Part shown: positions 29,234 through 39,237 of the stretch, piece after piece
Layout: every line of letters begins with the position of its first letter
How positions within the stretch are numbered: position 1 is the stretch's first letter
Source: Sedimentibacter sp.
GTDB taxonomy: Bacteria > Bacillota > Clostridia > Tissierellales > Sedimentibacteraceae
Length of the DNA stretch: 64,000 nt
Assembly: GCA_018436705.1 (NCBI GenBank)
Contig: JAHDLA010000016.1
Span: forward strand, 1-64,000
Reading direction: 5' to 3'
The notes under the pieces: model-generated
What the model saw: only the letters and a program-made list of their open reading frames with translations
The model's database searches: none
What the model was told of the DNA's origin: nothing
Program-made: the position numbers and the translations under genes

Positions 29234-31039
29234 TTACTTTGCGAAATTTAAACTTGCTTCAATACTTTGAATCACTTTCCCACTATTCATAGCATAATTT
29301 TGTTGTATTCTAAGCTGTTGTTTTGCAGATTTTTTTAAGTTTGCCAGCTTCTCGGTCATATCAAACACATTATCAATATTTGAAGTTTCATTGTTTACAA
29401 CAACACATGTAAGCGAAATAAAAGGAAACTTCTCAATTTCTCCTTTTCTGTTATAAGAAATTATGTATCCTCTTTTTTTGTCAGCGTCACTATAATAATT
29501 CAAAACTTCTCTTTCAAATTTTTCTTTAAGCAACATGAAATACTTCGAATTAACACACTTGTCCACAACTGCTACAAAATCATCCCCACCAACATGCCCG
29601 ACAAAGTACAATTCATTGTGTCCTCTCAATATATCCGACAAAAGCATTATTATCTTATCTCCCTTTTCAAATCCATACACATCATTAAAAACTTTAAAAT
29701 TATCTATGTCAAGATATGCAACGCTGTATTCAGAAAGGTTAAACAATATGTGACTTAATGTCTGTTCTATAATTATATTTCCAGGAAGACCGGTTAATGG
29801 GTTTTGATGTTTTGCTGCGGAAACTTCAAGCTCCGTTGATTTTTGAAGGAGGTCTTTAATAGTTACTGTTCCAGAATACTTATTGCTGCTTGTTACAACT
29901 ATAAAATCATAAAGCTTTTCATTAGGACGTTCCATAGCCAAATTAGAAACTACATTAACAGGCATATCTTCTTCTACCTTCAAAAAATCTCTGTCCATAA
30001 TCTCAGAAATATATTTGTTATAATAAAGTGAATATCCATAATTTCCGCTTAATTTTACCGCTATGTACTCTCTTGTTACAATTCCAACCGGAACATTATC
30101 ATCAATAACACATATCCCAAAACAGTCTTTATTTTTCCTGAACAGCTCATAAACATCATATACTCTGACGTTTGGATGAACCACAATAGTTTTTTTTGAT
30201 AAATTTATTATTGTAATTTTTGATGCAGCACCTAAAATAGAATAATTTTTTCTTGCATTTATTACTTCTATTGATTTTAAAACCGTCTCTTCAATATCTC
30301 GTATTTCTTCCTCTGGCCTTTGAATATAAAACCCCTGTCCGTACTGTACTCCCAAATTAATAACAGTATCCAGTTCTTCATAAGTTTCAATCCCCTCAGC
30401 TATGATTGATATATTGGCAGCTTTAGAGAATTCCACCATTCCTTTCACCAGTGAGTATCTTAGCCTGTCCTTGTTTATATCACGTATAAGATTCATATCA
30501 AGTTTTATAAAATGAGGATTTACTTCACTTATTAGATTAAGACCTGAATAACCAGAGCCCGTATCATCTATTGCAATACCATAGTCCTGATTTTTGTAAT
30601 AAGTGATTATTGACTTAAAGCTATTTATATCTGTTATAACGTTTTTTTCAGTAATCTCAAAAATAATATTATTGGGATCTATACTGTATTGCATCAAAAA
30701 TTCTCTTGTAAAACCTCTCTTGAAGCTCTCGTCATTCATTGTATATGGGTTTACATTAATAAATAATTTTTTATTGTATGGCGGAACCATATAAACAAAT
30801 GCAGCTTCCAGAGCTTTTGTCCTGCATAACAGTTCCAGCTGCCACAAACAGTTATGTTTTGCTGCTTCGGTAAAAAGTTGATCCGGATTTTTTATTGATG
30901 AATTTTTGCAAGTTATTCTGCTCAATGCCTCATGTCCAAAAACGCTTCCGTCTCTTAGCAAGATTATAGGCTGAAAAACAGTTTTTATTAGCTTATTATC
31001 AATTATATAATTTAAATCTTCCTGAATCTTATGTGGCAT
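29234..31039 (-). CDS. Cyclic-di-GMP enzyme: EAL + CBS pair + GGDEF domains
   Basis: 601 residues from ATG 31039; TAGGAG lies 9 nt upstream and inside the longer frame, which decides the start. The EAL phosphodiesterase domain (about 1-245) looks complete: HEALSR, FINVNP, FEITE, IDDTGSGYSG, KLDMNLI, AEGIET, QGFY. A CBS-domain pair (about 265-400) follows, then GGDEF (about 410-580) with the signature GGDDF, an accepted variant. No membrane segment is seen, so it is cytoplasmic. It probably degrades c-di-GMP with the other domains regulatory, though dual activity is possible. The chemoreceptor gene is divergent. Confidence 0.9.
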   Translation of the reverse strand: MPHKIQEDLNYIIDNKLIKTVFQPIILLRDGSVFGHEALSRITCKNSSIKNPDQLFTEAAKHNCLWQLELLCRTKALEAAFVYMVPPYNKKLFINVNPYTMNDESFKRGFTREFLMQYSIDPNNIIFEITEKNVITDINSFKSIITYYKNQDYGIAIDDTGSGYSGLNLISEVNPHFIKLDMNLIRDINKDRLRYSLVKGMVEFSKAANISIIAEGIETYEELDTVINLGVQYGQGFYIQRPEEEIRDIEETVLKSIEVINARKNYSILGAASKITIINLSKKTIVVHPNVRVYDVYELFRKNKDCFGICVIDDNVPVGIVTREYIAVKLSGNYGYSLYYNKYISEIMDRDFLKVEEDMPVNVVSNLAMERPNEKLYDFIVVTSSNKYSGTVTIKDLLQKSTELEVSAAKHQNPLTGLPGNIIIEQTLSHILFNLSEYSVAYLDIDNFKVFNDVYGFEKGDKIIMLLSDILRGHNELYFVGHVGGDDFVAVVDKCVNSKYFMLLKEKFEREVLNYYSDADKKRGYIISYNRKGEIEKFPFISLTCVVVNNETSNIDNVFDMTEKLANLKKSAKQQLRIQQNYAMNSGKVIQSIEASLNFAK

Positions 31040-31265
31040 CTTGTCAACTCCTAGCAATTGTTTCGGATAAATTTAATGCTACTCTATTGAAATCATAGTT
31101 TTGATAAATAACTGTAATATTTTTGTAAACTAAAAGTAAATTTCTCAAAAATAATTTATATGAAACGAGGTAAATAATACAAACCGTTTACGAAAATTTT
31201 ATATGCTGATTACACAAGCAAATTATATTGAAGATGTTTTATATAATATTACAAAGGAGATAATT

Positions 31266-33062
31266 ATGTTTAAAAAGGTATTTAAGATTATCAATAAAAA
31301 AATAATCCATACGCTTTCTTCCATTTTAAAATTTATAAAACTTAAGACAGACGGTTTAAAATCTGGCAGAGGAAAAAGGCAATATATTAGTAATAAAAAG
31401 ATGAACTTTGATAACATGAAACTGGGAACTAAGCTGGAGGCTTCCTTTGCAGTAATTATAATCCTATTTATAATTCCAATTTCTGTAAGCATGTTGAAAT
31501 ATAATGAAACTGTTAAACTATTAAAAAAAGTTAATGATGTTACTATCCCCGAGGTATATTACGCATCTTCTGTATCTGATAATCTAAAAATAATTGAAAA
31601 AAATCTATATGCATCAACACTGACAGACAACAAAGCAAAAAAAGATGATTACATAAAAGAAAGCCAATCTTTGTACAGTGAAGCCGTAAAAAACCTTGAA
31701 AATCTCAAAGTTTTTTTAAACAGTGATACAGAAAATGTAGATACTATACTTAAAACTTTGGAGGAAGAAGCTAGAATAAGGGATGTCGTAATGACAAGCA
31801 AGTACAAAAGCGATGCATCTCGAATGATTTTTAATTCTTATGATCCCATTATCATTAAAATAAACTCAAACCTTGATTTGATAACTGAGAAAATAAATGC
31901 TGAGCTGCAGGAAAACGCCGAAGAATCTGACAAAGCATCAAAATTCACCTTAATGCTGACAATAGCCGCTACAACAACCGTAGTACTTCTTGGATGGATA
32001 ATCTCAAAATCCATAGCAGCCAGCATTGCAAAACCCATAATGCAAATAGAAGACTTTGCGATGTCATTGTCAGAGGGAAATCTAGACTGTGAAATAGAGT
32101 ATGAATCAAATAATGAAATAGGACGATTAGCTGAAGACCTACGAAAATCCTCTTATTCCCTAGCACTATATATAAATGAAATCGATTATGCCATGAAGCA
32201 ATTATCAGAAGGTAATTTGGATATAACAACAAGTGGAAATTTTAAAGGTGATTTCAAAAAAATAGGACAATCCATTGATGCATCAGTAAGCCTTTTATCA
32301 GATACTCTCAAGGGTATAAGCCAGTTGTCATCAGAAGTATCTTTAAGATCAAGCCAATTATTAACAAATTCTCAAACCATCTCAAAAGGAGCGGCTGAGC
32401 AGTCAAGTTCAATAGAGGAATCACAAACAGCAATTGATGAAATATCTGAATATGCAAAAGCTAATACAGAAAACACCCATGATGCAAGAAATACATTGTA
32501 TAAAATCGATGGTGAAATTACCAGCTGCAGCAAAAGTATGAACGAAATGCTGGACACTATGTCCGAAATAAGCAAAAAGTCCAGTGATATAGAAAAATTT
32601 ATTAAAGTTATTGATAATATAACTTTTCAAACAAACCTTTTAGCACTAAATGCCGCAGTTGAAGCAACACGCGCAGGCAACGCCGGAAAAGGATTTGCCG
32701 TTGTAGCAGACGAAGTAAGAAGTCTAGCGCTAAACAGCTCCGAAGCTGCTAAAAACATTGCCAGTATTATTGATGAAACCTCACAGGCTATACATAATGG
32801 AAACAAACTAGCAAATGAAACGGCTACCTCTCTGTCAAAAATTGTAACAAGCTCAAATGATGCAACAATTAAAATATCAGAGATTACAAAAGCTTCCGAG
32901 GAACAGCTATCAGCCATAAGAGAAATAAAATCTGGAATTGATCATATTTCAACCATAGTTTTGGCAAATTCCAATGCAGCTGAGCAATCTTACGCTGACA
33001 GCTGCGAGCTGTCCTTAAGATCTCAAAAGTTGCATAACATGTTAGGTAAATTTACACTGTAA
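31266..33062 (+). CDS. Methyl-accepting chemotaxis protein
   Basis: 598 residues from ATG 31266 (AAGGAGA upstream). There is a membrane segment near 55-80, a four-helix-bundle extracellular sensor region (about 80-240), a second membrane segment near 245-265, HAMP (about 265-320) and the long MCP signalling coiled coil. The hairpin tip [24 protein letters not shown] motif is exact. It relays an extracellular signal to CheA/CheW, genes not present in this window. Monocistronic, closed by a clear terminator. Confidence 0.92.
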   Translation: MFKKVFKIINKKIIHTLSSILKFIKLKTDGLKSGRGKRQYISNKKMNFDNMKLGTKLEASFAVIIILFIIPISVSMLKYNETVKLLKKVNDVTIPEVYYASSVSDNLKIIEKNLYASTLTDNKAKKDDYIKESQSLYSEAVKNLENLKVFLNSDTENVDTILKTLEEEARIRDVVMTSKYKSDASRMIFNSYDPIIIKINSNLDLITEKINAELQENAEESDKASKFTLMLTIAATTTVVLLGWIISKSIAASIAKPIMQIEDFAMSLSEGNLDCEIEYESNNEIGRLAEDLRKSSYSLALYINEIDYAMKQLSEGNLDITTSGNFKGDFKKIGQSIDASVSLLSDTLKGISQLSSEVSLRSSQLLTNSQTISKGAAEQSSSIEESQTAIDEISEYAKANTENTHDARNTLYKIDGEITSCSKSMNEMLDTMSEISKKSSDIEKFIKVIDNITFQTNLLALNAAVEATRAGNAGKGFAVVADEVRSLALNSSEAAKNIASIIDETSQAIHNGNKLANETATSLSKIVTSSNDATIKISEITKASEEQLSAIREIKSGIDHISTIVLANSNAAEQSYADSCELSLRSQKLHNMLGKFTL

Positions 33063-33066
33063 AATA

Positions 33067-33117
33067 AAACAGCTCATTAAAGAAATAGATTAATAATATT
33101 CCTTCAATGAGCTGTTT
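33067..33117 (+). terminator. Terminator after the chemoreceptor gene
   Basis: AAACAGCTCATT / AATGAGCTGTTT perfect 12-bp stem with a 27-nt loop. Confidence 0.6.
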
Positions 33118-33163
33118 ACCTCATTTATTATATTATAGTTTCATAGCAATTATAATAATTGCA

Positions 33164-34123
33164 TCAATTGATTAAAGCACTGTTCCAAACAACATAAACA
33201 AGGTTTCCTTTATAATAAAACAAAATGACCTGGTGTGCTCTTTCAACCCTTAATTCGTTAGCTTTTAATGATGTAGGCTGAAGTATAACATTCAGACTTC
33301 CTGTCTCATCGATGAGAGTTGCGCTTAAGTACTTATCCTTGTTTGGTATAACATAACTTTTTCCCATGTGTATCAAAGCTTCCGGAACAGTCTTTAGTTC
33401 TGTTATATTTTCTAAACGGCCGTTTACGATAAAGTGCTTTATTACTGGTTCAATTTCTTCTGTATAAGGTATTTTTAAGATGTCCGCAACTGTGCTTTTA
33501 TTTATTTCTATAGAGTTGCTTTCGCCATTTTCCAACCACATGTCGCATATAGCTTTTAAATAACTCTCATGTGATGAATTTGACATAACAAGCAGACCCC
33601 CGCTCCTGCTTCTGTCATCCCTAAATATGCCCGTTTTTATTTCTCCCCTTAAATGATCATCTCCTATGCGCTTTACCCAGAAAACTCCATTGCTGTAATG
33701 CGATTCATCATTTAGGTAGTAGCTTACAAATTCCTCTAACCCATTATCCATATTTTCTTTATTTCCATAAAAAATACCAACTAAATTAAAAAGCTCCGGC
33801 AGATCTTTATTATAAAACTTTTCAATCCCGATATCGGTTATGTTGCTCGGCAAAGCCCATGCTAAGCTCAATATTTTTCTTCCTTCATCAGCCCTTGAAT
33901 TTATGCCAACTATTGCTTCGTCGTCATTTGTCAATGTGATAATACTTTGATATTCGCTAACTTCATTTATTTCTTTAACAAACCATTTTAACTGATTCTC
34001 ATTTAATACCTTTTCAATATTTGGTTCAGAGATGGGAAATTCATAATATACTTGTTCATTATTACAGGACACAAAAAACAATATAAATGCTGCACAAAAT
34101 AATATAAAGATTTTTTTCTTCAT
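33164..34123 (-). CDS. Lipoprotein of unknown function
   Basis: 319 residues with a lipoprotein signal peptide (MKKKIFILF...FVSCN, lipobox Cys at about 20). The mature protein is mixed alpha/beta with no motif I recognise; the C-terminus (VILFYYKGNLVYVVWNSAL) looks like beta strands. It lies 28 nt upstream of nothing else on its strand, and the 34152-34466 gene precedes it by 28 nt, so the two are probably co-transcribed. Function unknown. Confidence 0.75.
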   Translation of the reverse strand: MKKKIFILFCAAFILFFVSCNNEQVYYEFPISEPNIEKVLNENQLKWFVKEINEVSEYQSIITLTNDDEAIVGINSRADEGRKILSLAWALPSNITDIGIEKFYNKDLPELFNLVGIFYGNKENMDNGLEEFVSYYLNDESHYSNGVFWVKRIGDDHLRGEIKTGIFRDDRSRSGGLLVMSNSSHESYLKAICDMWLENGESNSIEINKSTVADILKIPYTEEIEPVIKHFIVNGRLENITELKTVPEALIHMGKSYVIPNKDKYLSATLIDETGSLNVILQPTSLKANELRVERAHQVILFYYKGNLVYVVWNSALIN

Positions 34124-34151
34124 ATATTAATCCCCTCTTAAATTTAATATA

Positions 34152-34466
34152 TTAGTACGCCCTTAGTATAATCTCAACTATAAAGCTAACCACCATTAAC
34201 AGCCCCTGAAGCTTGAAATATGATGCCAGCTTTGAAATCATATAGCTTATTTGAACCGAAGTATCATCAACATTTGAAAATATTGCTTCATCAGCATGTT
34301 TTTTAACTTTTAATAACTTAGAGCCCAAAATTATTTGTATAATACCTGGCACGGATCCTATAAGGAATGCAAATAAGCCTGCAATTGCAGCAATAATACC
34401 AAAAATAATGTATATTACGCCTATAATTCCCGTCCATTTACTTAACTCCTGCAAATCTTGATTCAT
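34152..34466 (-). CDS. Small membrane protein, DUF5362-like
   Basis: 104 residues. A hydrophobic pair (about 13-50, IIGVIYIIFGIIAAIAGLFAF then VPGIIQIILGSKLL) is followed by a soluble helical part and a C-terminal hydrophobic segment (LLMVVSFIVEIILRAY). The layout resembles the DUF5362 family, recognised from memory. It lies just upstream of the lipoprotein gene on the same strand. Function unknown. Confidence 0.65.
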   Translation of the reverse strand: MNQDLQELSKWTGIIGVIYIIFGIIAAIAGLFAFLIGSVPGIIQIILGSKLLKVKKHADEAIFSNVDDTSVQISYMISKLASYFKLQGLLMVVSFIVEIILRAY

Positions 34467-34615
34467 AATATTTTAGTAAGGTATCAGCAAGAAGCTGTGC
34501 TCACTAATTCTCACCCCCTGCATATTTTTATTTTATGCTTTATTTTTGTTTAAATAGCAATCAAAGCATAAAATCGTTTTATTATACCATAATTTACCTA
34601 ATCATTACAAGAATT

Positions 34616-34647
34616 AAAAAAACGCCAACTTATTTAGCTGGCATTTT
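34616..34647 (-). terminator. Terminator after nnrD
   Basis: Minus-strand TGCCAGC / GTTGGCG stem followed by seven T, 15 nt past the stop. Confidence 0.8.
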
Positions 34648-34661
34648 ACTTAATTATACTA

Positions 34662-35591
34662 TTAAATTATTTTTATTATAGCTGCAGGTAAATGTTTAAT
34701 AATATCACCTGCGGTTAATGAGTATTCTCCTAAGCACTCTGCTCCCATATCTCCGGCCATACCATGCAAGTAAACAGCAGCTCTGAGTGCATTTTTTATT
34801 TCTATTTGCTGTCCTATTAACGAAGCAATTATTCCCGTCAGTACATCTCCGCTGCCGGCTGTTGCCATTCCAGAGTTTCCAGTAGTATTAATAAATGCAT
34901 CACCATCTGGACATGCAATTACTGTACGTGCGCCCTTTAACACAAGAAACACATTATATTTTTGTGAAAACTCGGAAGATTTTTCGATTATATCATTACT
35001 TAAATAGCTAATATCTTTTTTTAGCAATCTTGCCATTTCCCCGTAGTGCGGCGTCAAAACAACAGGCTGCTCGTGACTCAATAATTTATTTAAGTCAAGC
35101 TTATTTATTCCCTCGGCATCAATAACCAACGGTTTCAAGAAATTACTCAAAAGATAATTTAGTATTCCATCATAATTAATTATATTACTGCAACCTGAAC
35201 CTGTTACCGCTACATCAGAATAGTCAATTATCTCTTGCTTTAACTTTTCAAAAGAAAAATCGTGTGCATCATAAGTACATGTTATTGCTTCTAACGCCAT
35301 GGACTCAACTACATAATAAATTTCATCCGGTATAAAAGATTTAACCAGGCCTGAACCGCATTTAAGTGCAGCATTAAGATTAAGCACCGCTGCTCCTGCC
35401 ATTCCCTTAGAACCGGATACGAATCCCACTTTGCCATATGTTCCCTTGTGAGAATTTCTGCAGCGTTTCTTAATAATACCTTTAACATCGTTTAGCTCAG
35501 TCAAATGTACATAATTGTTATCATTAAGTTCCAGAATCGGAATTTTATCTGTATTGCCTAAAATAAAATTATCCACGTTTTCTTTAATCAT
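34662..35591 (-). CDS. nnrD: ADP-dependent NAD(P)H-hydrate dehydratase
   Basis: 309-residue YjeF C-terminal (carbohydrate kinase-like) domain that repairs hydrated NAD(P)H using ADP or ATP. Motifs: KGTYGKVGFVSGSKGMAGAA near 48-68, a VLTPHYGEMARL segment near 178, and NSGMATAGSGDVLTG near 238. The usual epimerase (NnrE) domain of the bifunctional enzyme is missing. About 40 N-terminal residues rather resemble the linker between the two domains, so a separate nnrE should exist elsewhere. The ribosome site is weak (AGAGAAATA). Monocistronic. The 265 nt upstream show no gene. Confidence 0.9.
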   Translation of the reverse strand: MIKENVDNFILGNTDKIPILELNDNNYVHLTELNDVKGIIKKRCRNSHKGTYGKVGFVSGSKGMAGAAVLNLNAALKCGSGLVKSFIPDEIYYVVESMALEAITCTYDAHDFSFEKLKQEIIDYSDVAVTGSGCSNIINYDGILNYLLSNFLKPLVIDAEGINKLDLNKLLSHEQPVVLTPHYGEMARLLKKDISYLSNDIIEKSSEFSQKYNVFLVLKGARTVIACPDGDAFINTTGNSGMATAGSGDVLTGIIASLIGQQIEIKNALRAAVYLHGMAGDMGAECLGEYSLTAGDIIKHLPAAIIKII

Positions 35592-35856
35592 TATTTCTCT
35601 AATCGACCCTCTTAATCATTCTATTTATTAATATAAAGCTTTATAGATCATAAAATATAGAAACCCATTGCTATTAAGATAAATTGTATCATTAAATTAA
35701 AATTTGTTCAATGAAATAACTTTGTTTATTTCATAAATAATAATTTAAATATCTATAATCTATTTATATATTTTTTACTAAAATGCCTTAAATTTTTCAC
35801 CCTTTTCTATATTTTACTGTTACAATCAGAGCCCTTTATCAAATTGCAGTTATATA

Positions 35857-36759
35857 TTAATTAAACAGAATTTTTCTTGCTTCATCCGGTGTCGCAATTT
35901 TCCGATCAAGTAATTTTGCAATTTCTCTAACTTTTGAGACTGGCTCAGAGTTGGATTTTGCAAGTACCCCCTTAGAAATATATAGATTATCTTCCAGGCC
36001 AACTCTAACATTGCCGCCTAGCACCATAGCAGCCGTAGTAATGTCAAATTGATTTTTACCTGCTGCTGCGCATGACCAAACAAAATTTTCACCTAAAACT
36101 TTTTTAGCTGTATTATATAAAAACAACAGATTATCAACTGTCGCCGGCAATCCCCCCATTATACCGAGTACAAATTGAATATAAACAGGCTCTTGTAATA
36201 ATCCTTTTTTTACAAAATAAGCAATATTGCTCAGCATACCAACTTCATAAACTTCAAATTCGGGTTTTGTTCCATTCTCGCTCATTATGCGAATATAATC
36301 CTCTATGCCTTGAAATGTATTGGCAAAAGGTACTTTATAGGTATTTTTGACAAATGGTATTTCCCAATCATATTTTGGCTCTTTTATTTTATCGGCAATT
36401 GGTGAAAAGCAGAAGTTAACAGAGCCCGAATTACATGATGCTAATTCAGCCTTACAAACAGGAACTGCAGCTAATCTTTCTTCAGATGTCATACCTATAG
36501 CTCCGCCTGTTGTAATTCCAATTACTACATCACATTTGCTTTTTACTCCTTCAACAATTTTTTTCATAAGCTCCGGGCTGCCTGTTGGTTGTCCATTTTC
36601 CGGGTTTCTGGCATGTAAATGAACTACAGCTGCACCGGCTTTGTTTGCAGCAACAGCTTCATTTATTATTTGTTCCGGTGTAATAGGCAAATATTCTGAC
36701 ATGCTTGGAATATGAACAGCGCCGGTTATAGCGGCTGTAATAATAACCTTATCATTCAT
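35857..36759 (-). CDS. BKACE family beta-keto acid cleavage enzyme (DUF849/Kce-like)
   Basis: 300 residues, full length. The family uses Zn2+ to condense and cleave a beta-keto acid with acetyl-CoA, giving acetoacetate and a new acyl-CoA. The founding member acts on 3-keto-5-aminohexanoate in lysine fermentation. Visible motifs: TAAITGAVHIPSMSEYLP at the N-terminus, metal ligands His47 and His49 (VVHLHARNP), GITTGG near 85, EVYEVGML near 170 and VRVGLEDN near 255. It has its own sigma-54 promoter and is part of the regulon of the EBP at 36910-38304. No lysine-fermentation genes are nearby, so the substrate is open. Confidence 0.9.
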   Translation of the reverse strand: MNDKVIITAAITGAVHIPSMSEYLPITPEQIINEAVAANKAGAAVVHLHARNPENGQPTGSPELMKKIVEGVKSKCDVVIGITTGGAIGMTSEERLAAVPVCKAELASCNSGSVNFCFSPIADKIKEPKYDWEIPFVKNTYKVPFANTFQGIEDYIRIMSENGTKPEFEVYEVGMLSNIAYFVKKGLLQEPVYIQFVLGIMGGLPATVDNLLFLYNTAKKVLGENFVWSCAAAGKNQFDITTAAMVLGGNVRVGLEDNLYISKGVLAKSNSEPVSKVREIAKLLDRKIATPDEARKILFN

Positions 36760-36795
36760 TGTATTTCCTCCTGAAAATTTTGTTTAATATATTAC

Positions 36796-36813
36796 AAGCA
36801 AAATTCATGCCAA
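36796..36813 (-). promoter_or_regulatory. Sigma-54 promoter of the BKACE gene
   Basis: Minus strand TTGGCAT-GAATT-TTGCTT with exact spacing, about 40 nt before the start codon. Confidence 0.88.
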
Positions 36814-36814
36814 T

Positions 36815-36851
36815 AAAAAAGTATTGAATTAAGCTATCTTCAATACTTTTT
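36815..36851 (-). terminator. Terminator after the PAS-EBP gene
   Basis: AAAAAGTATTGAA / TTCAATACTTTTT stem between the EBP stop and the BKACE promoter, so BKACE is transcribed separately. A TTGTTGTAA...TTACAACAA inverted repeat at 36861-36903 could be the EBP's binding site. Confidence 0.7.
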
Positions 36852-36909
36852 ATTATATTATTGTTGTAAAAACTATACATTACGTAGCTTTTTATTACAA
36901 CAACACACA

Positions 36910-38304
36910 TTATAGATATATATCGTATTTTTTTAGTTTATCATATAGAATGCTTCTATTTATTTTCAATAGTTTGGCGGCAGCAGTTTTATTACCCTTT
37001 GTATGAATTAAAGTTTTTATAATGGCTTCTTTTTCTAATTGATTTTTTTGCGCCTCTAAAGTGGTAATTTCCCCTTGCTCTCTTATACTATAATTATTTT
37101 CCTCTTTTATTAATCTTGGTAAAAGGAAATCAAAGTCGTTTATAGTAAGTGTAGAATCTGAAGACATAACACAAGCACGCTCAATAACATGCTCAAGTTC
37201 CCTTATATTTCCCTTCCAATTATATTGCTCAAACAATTTATATACCTTATCAGAAATGCCGCTAATGAAATACCCATTATCTCTGTTAAATTTTTGTATG
37301 AAATAGTCACATAGTAATGGTATATCATCTAATCTTTCTCTCAAAGGAGGAATTTTCAATTCTACTACATTTATTCTATAATATAAATCTTCCCGAAACT
37401 TTCCTTCGGAAACTAATTTCTCTATATCCTTATTTGTATTACAGATTATTCGGACATCTATAGGAATAGTCTTTAATCCGCCAACACGTTCTAATTCTTG
37501 TTCCTGAATTACTCGCAACAGCTTGGATTGTAAAAATAATGGCATCTCTCCGATTTCATCCAACAGTATAGTTCCGCGGTCGGCAAGTTCAAATTTTCCT
37601 TTTTTCCCTCCCTTGGTTGCTCCTGTAAAAGCCCCTTCGTCATATCCAAATAACTCAGATTCTAATAAATCCTTTGGAATTGCCGCACAGTTTATTTTTA
37701 TATAATTAAACATTTTTCTATCGCTTAATTGATGAATTGCATTTGCAAAAACTTCCTTGCCTGTTCCGGTTTCGCCTGTTATAAGAACAGACAAATTAGA
37801 GTTTGATATTTTAGGAAGTATTGATTTTATTTCTAATATTTCATTTGATTGGCCAATAATATTCTGTATAGAAAAAGTATTATTCCTCAAATTATTAAGT
37901 TGTTCGATATATAATTTATTTTCTTTTTTTAATTTATTTATTTGATTGCTAAGCACCTCAATTCTTTTTATATCATGAAAAGAAGCGGTTGAAATAACTC
38001 CTTGAATGGTTCCGTCCTTATTTTTAAACGGTATACGATTACAAATTACTTCTTGACCATTTTTCATACGGAATAAATGACCTATTTCGGCTTTTCCTGT
38101 TTTTGCTACAATAATAAGTCTTGTATTAGGTATAACCTTTTCGACCGGCATACCTTCAGCCTTTTTAGAATCAATATTAAGTATATCAGCGTAATTATCG
38201 CTCAAATATCGTATAATGCCTTTATGGTCGACAATTACAGTAAAATATAGAGATTCCACAGCAAGTCTTAAATAATCGTTTACATTCAATAAATCCTCTA
38301 TCAT
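36910..38304 (-). CDS. Sigma-54-dependent activator, PAS + AAA+ + Fis HTH
   Basis: 464 residues from ATG 38304, after AAAGGTGG; a longer frame upstream lacks a ribosome site. A PAS domain (about 10-115, VIVDHKGIIRYLSDNYADIL) is followed by a short coiled coil. The AAA+ domain (about 145-385) has GETGTGKE, intact GAFTGA, ILLDEIGEM and REDLYYRI. A C-terminal HTH ends the protein (NKTAAAKLLKINRSILYDKL). It sits between the BKACE gene and the MBL/SatP operon. All four neighbouring transcripts carry -24/-12 promoters, so it probably activates the whole set on sensing a small molecule. Confidence 0.93.
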   Translation of the reverse strand: MIEDLLNVNDYLRLAVESLYFTVIVDHKGIIRYLSDNYADILNIDSKKAEGMPVEKVIPNTRLIIVAKTGKAEIGHLFRMKNGQEVICNRIPFKNKDGTIQGVISTASFHDIKRIEVLSNQINKLKKENKLYIEQLNNLRNNTFSIQNIIGQSNEILEIKSILPKISNSNLSVLITGETGTGKEVFANAIHQLSDRKMFNYIKINCAAIPKDLLESELFGYDEGAFTGATKGGKKGKFELADRGTILLDEIGEMPLFLQSKLLRVIQEQELERVGGLKTIPIDVRIICNTNKDIEKLVSEGKFREDLYYRINVVELKIPPLRERLDDIPLLCDYFIQKFNRDNGYFISGISDKVYKLFEQYNWKGNIRELEHVIERACVMSSDSTLTINDFDFLLPRLIKEENNYSIREQGEITTLEAQKNQLEKEAIIKTLIHTKGNKTAAAKLLKINRSILYDKLKKYDIYL

Positions 38305-38437
38305 ATCTTGACCACCTTTGCTAATATTTATTATCATATCATATGCTGTATATTTTAACAATGTATATATTAAATTACAGTGATGATGGGTGAACTTTAT
38401 TATAATTCTATAGCCCTACAGTCTTTTTGACAGGTTG

Positions 38438-38465
38438 AGAGCAGGATGATATTACATCCTGCTCT
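38438..38465. repeat. Ten-bp hairpin without U-tract after the SatP-like gene
   Basis: AGAGCAGGAT / ATCCTGCTCT with an 8-nt loop. It lies 64 nt past the SatP-like stop codon. No T-run on either strand, so it may be a transcript-end stabiliser rather than a classic terminator. Confidence 0.45.
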
Positions 38466-38528
38466 TACTAATAGTTTCTCAGATTTGTTTATTTTAATTC
38501 GTATAATTCAAATTATCACGATACTTTT

Positions 38529-39203
38529 TTAAATTTGCATCTCCTCCAAGGTATCCGGGACATCCGGAGCTTTTGGGGCTTTAAAAAATGGCTTGCCACA
38601 TGGAACACTTACACCTACAAAGGATAGAACTGTAGCTATTACTGAATAAAATCCTACCAATCCGTCGCAGAAAAGAGCCCATCCGTTTATAATATTAAAC
38701 CATGGTGGTAAAAATCCCATAATTGTGAGCCCTGAACCAAGTACCCCCACCCCTCCGAAGAAAAAAATGAGAAAATCCACTTTGGGAGCATATTTCAGAC
38801 CGGGTAGGACTAAAAATAGGTAGGCACCAGCCATTGCAAGAGCCAGTCCAAAAAGTGAGTAGTCAAGGGGTATTCCCCACTTGGCAAAAAGTGGAGCAAA
38901 AGTATTAAAAAAACCGCCTATTGCACCAAAGACTGTACCGAAGAGGAGGAATGTATTTCCGCCAAAGCCATTACCTTTATTAATCAGAGTAATTCCAGCA
39001 ATCATATAAGTAATAAATACTCCGAATTGAAGGAATCCTATCGCAAGTCCACTACCATCTGCAAGCAAGCCTAAATCTGCAGCCCAAAACGCAAAGCATA
39101 AAATCGAAAAAACAAAGGTTCCTACAGGAGAGCTATCCGCAATCCCTTGATAATTTTTGACTGTTACATTAACTTCTTGTGCATGATCTATATTATTTTT
39201 CAT
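38529..39203 (-). CDS. SatP/GPR1/FUN34/YaaH-like six-helix membrane channel
   Basis: 224 residues with about six hydrophobic segments between residues 25 and 195 and polar ends. The first segment begins SSPVGTFVFSILCFAFW, a weak echo of the NPAPLGLxxF motif of SatP-type acetate/succinate transporters. AmiS/UreI-type channels are an alternative with the same size. It lies 34 nt downstream of the MBL hydrolase and shares its sigma-54 promoter. It likely moves a small acid, such as acetate or acetoacetate, made by the regulon (inference). Confidence 0.55.
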   Translation of the reverse strand: MKNNIDHAQEVNVTVKNYQGIADSSPVGTFVFSILCFAFWAADLGLLADGSGLAIGFLQFGVFITYMIAGITLINKGNGFGGNTFLLFGTVFGAIGGFFNTFAPLFAKWGIPLDYSLFGLALAMAGAYLFLVLPGLKYAPKVDFLIFFFGGVGVLGSGLTIMGFLPPWFNIINGWALFCDGLVGFYSVIATVLSFVGVSVPCGKPFFKAPKAPDVPDTLEEMQI

Positions 39204-39237
39204 AAAATCACCTCATTTTATATTCATATAGAATATA

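Noticed and set aside
34662..35591. Full bifunctional NnrE-NnrD enzyme
   Set aside because: Only the dehydratase domain is present; the N-terminal 40 residues carry no epimerase motif.
36861..36903. TTGTTGTAA...TTACAACAA repeat as a proven EBP enhancer
   Set aside because: Suggestive distance from the BKACE promoter, but the AT-rich context and the dissimilar repeats at the sister promoters (40252-40301) prevent a firm motif.
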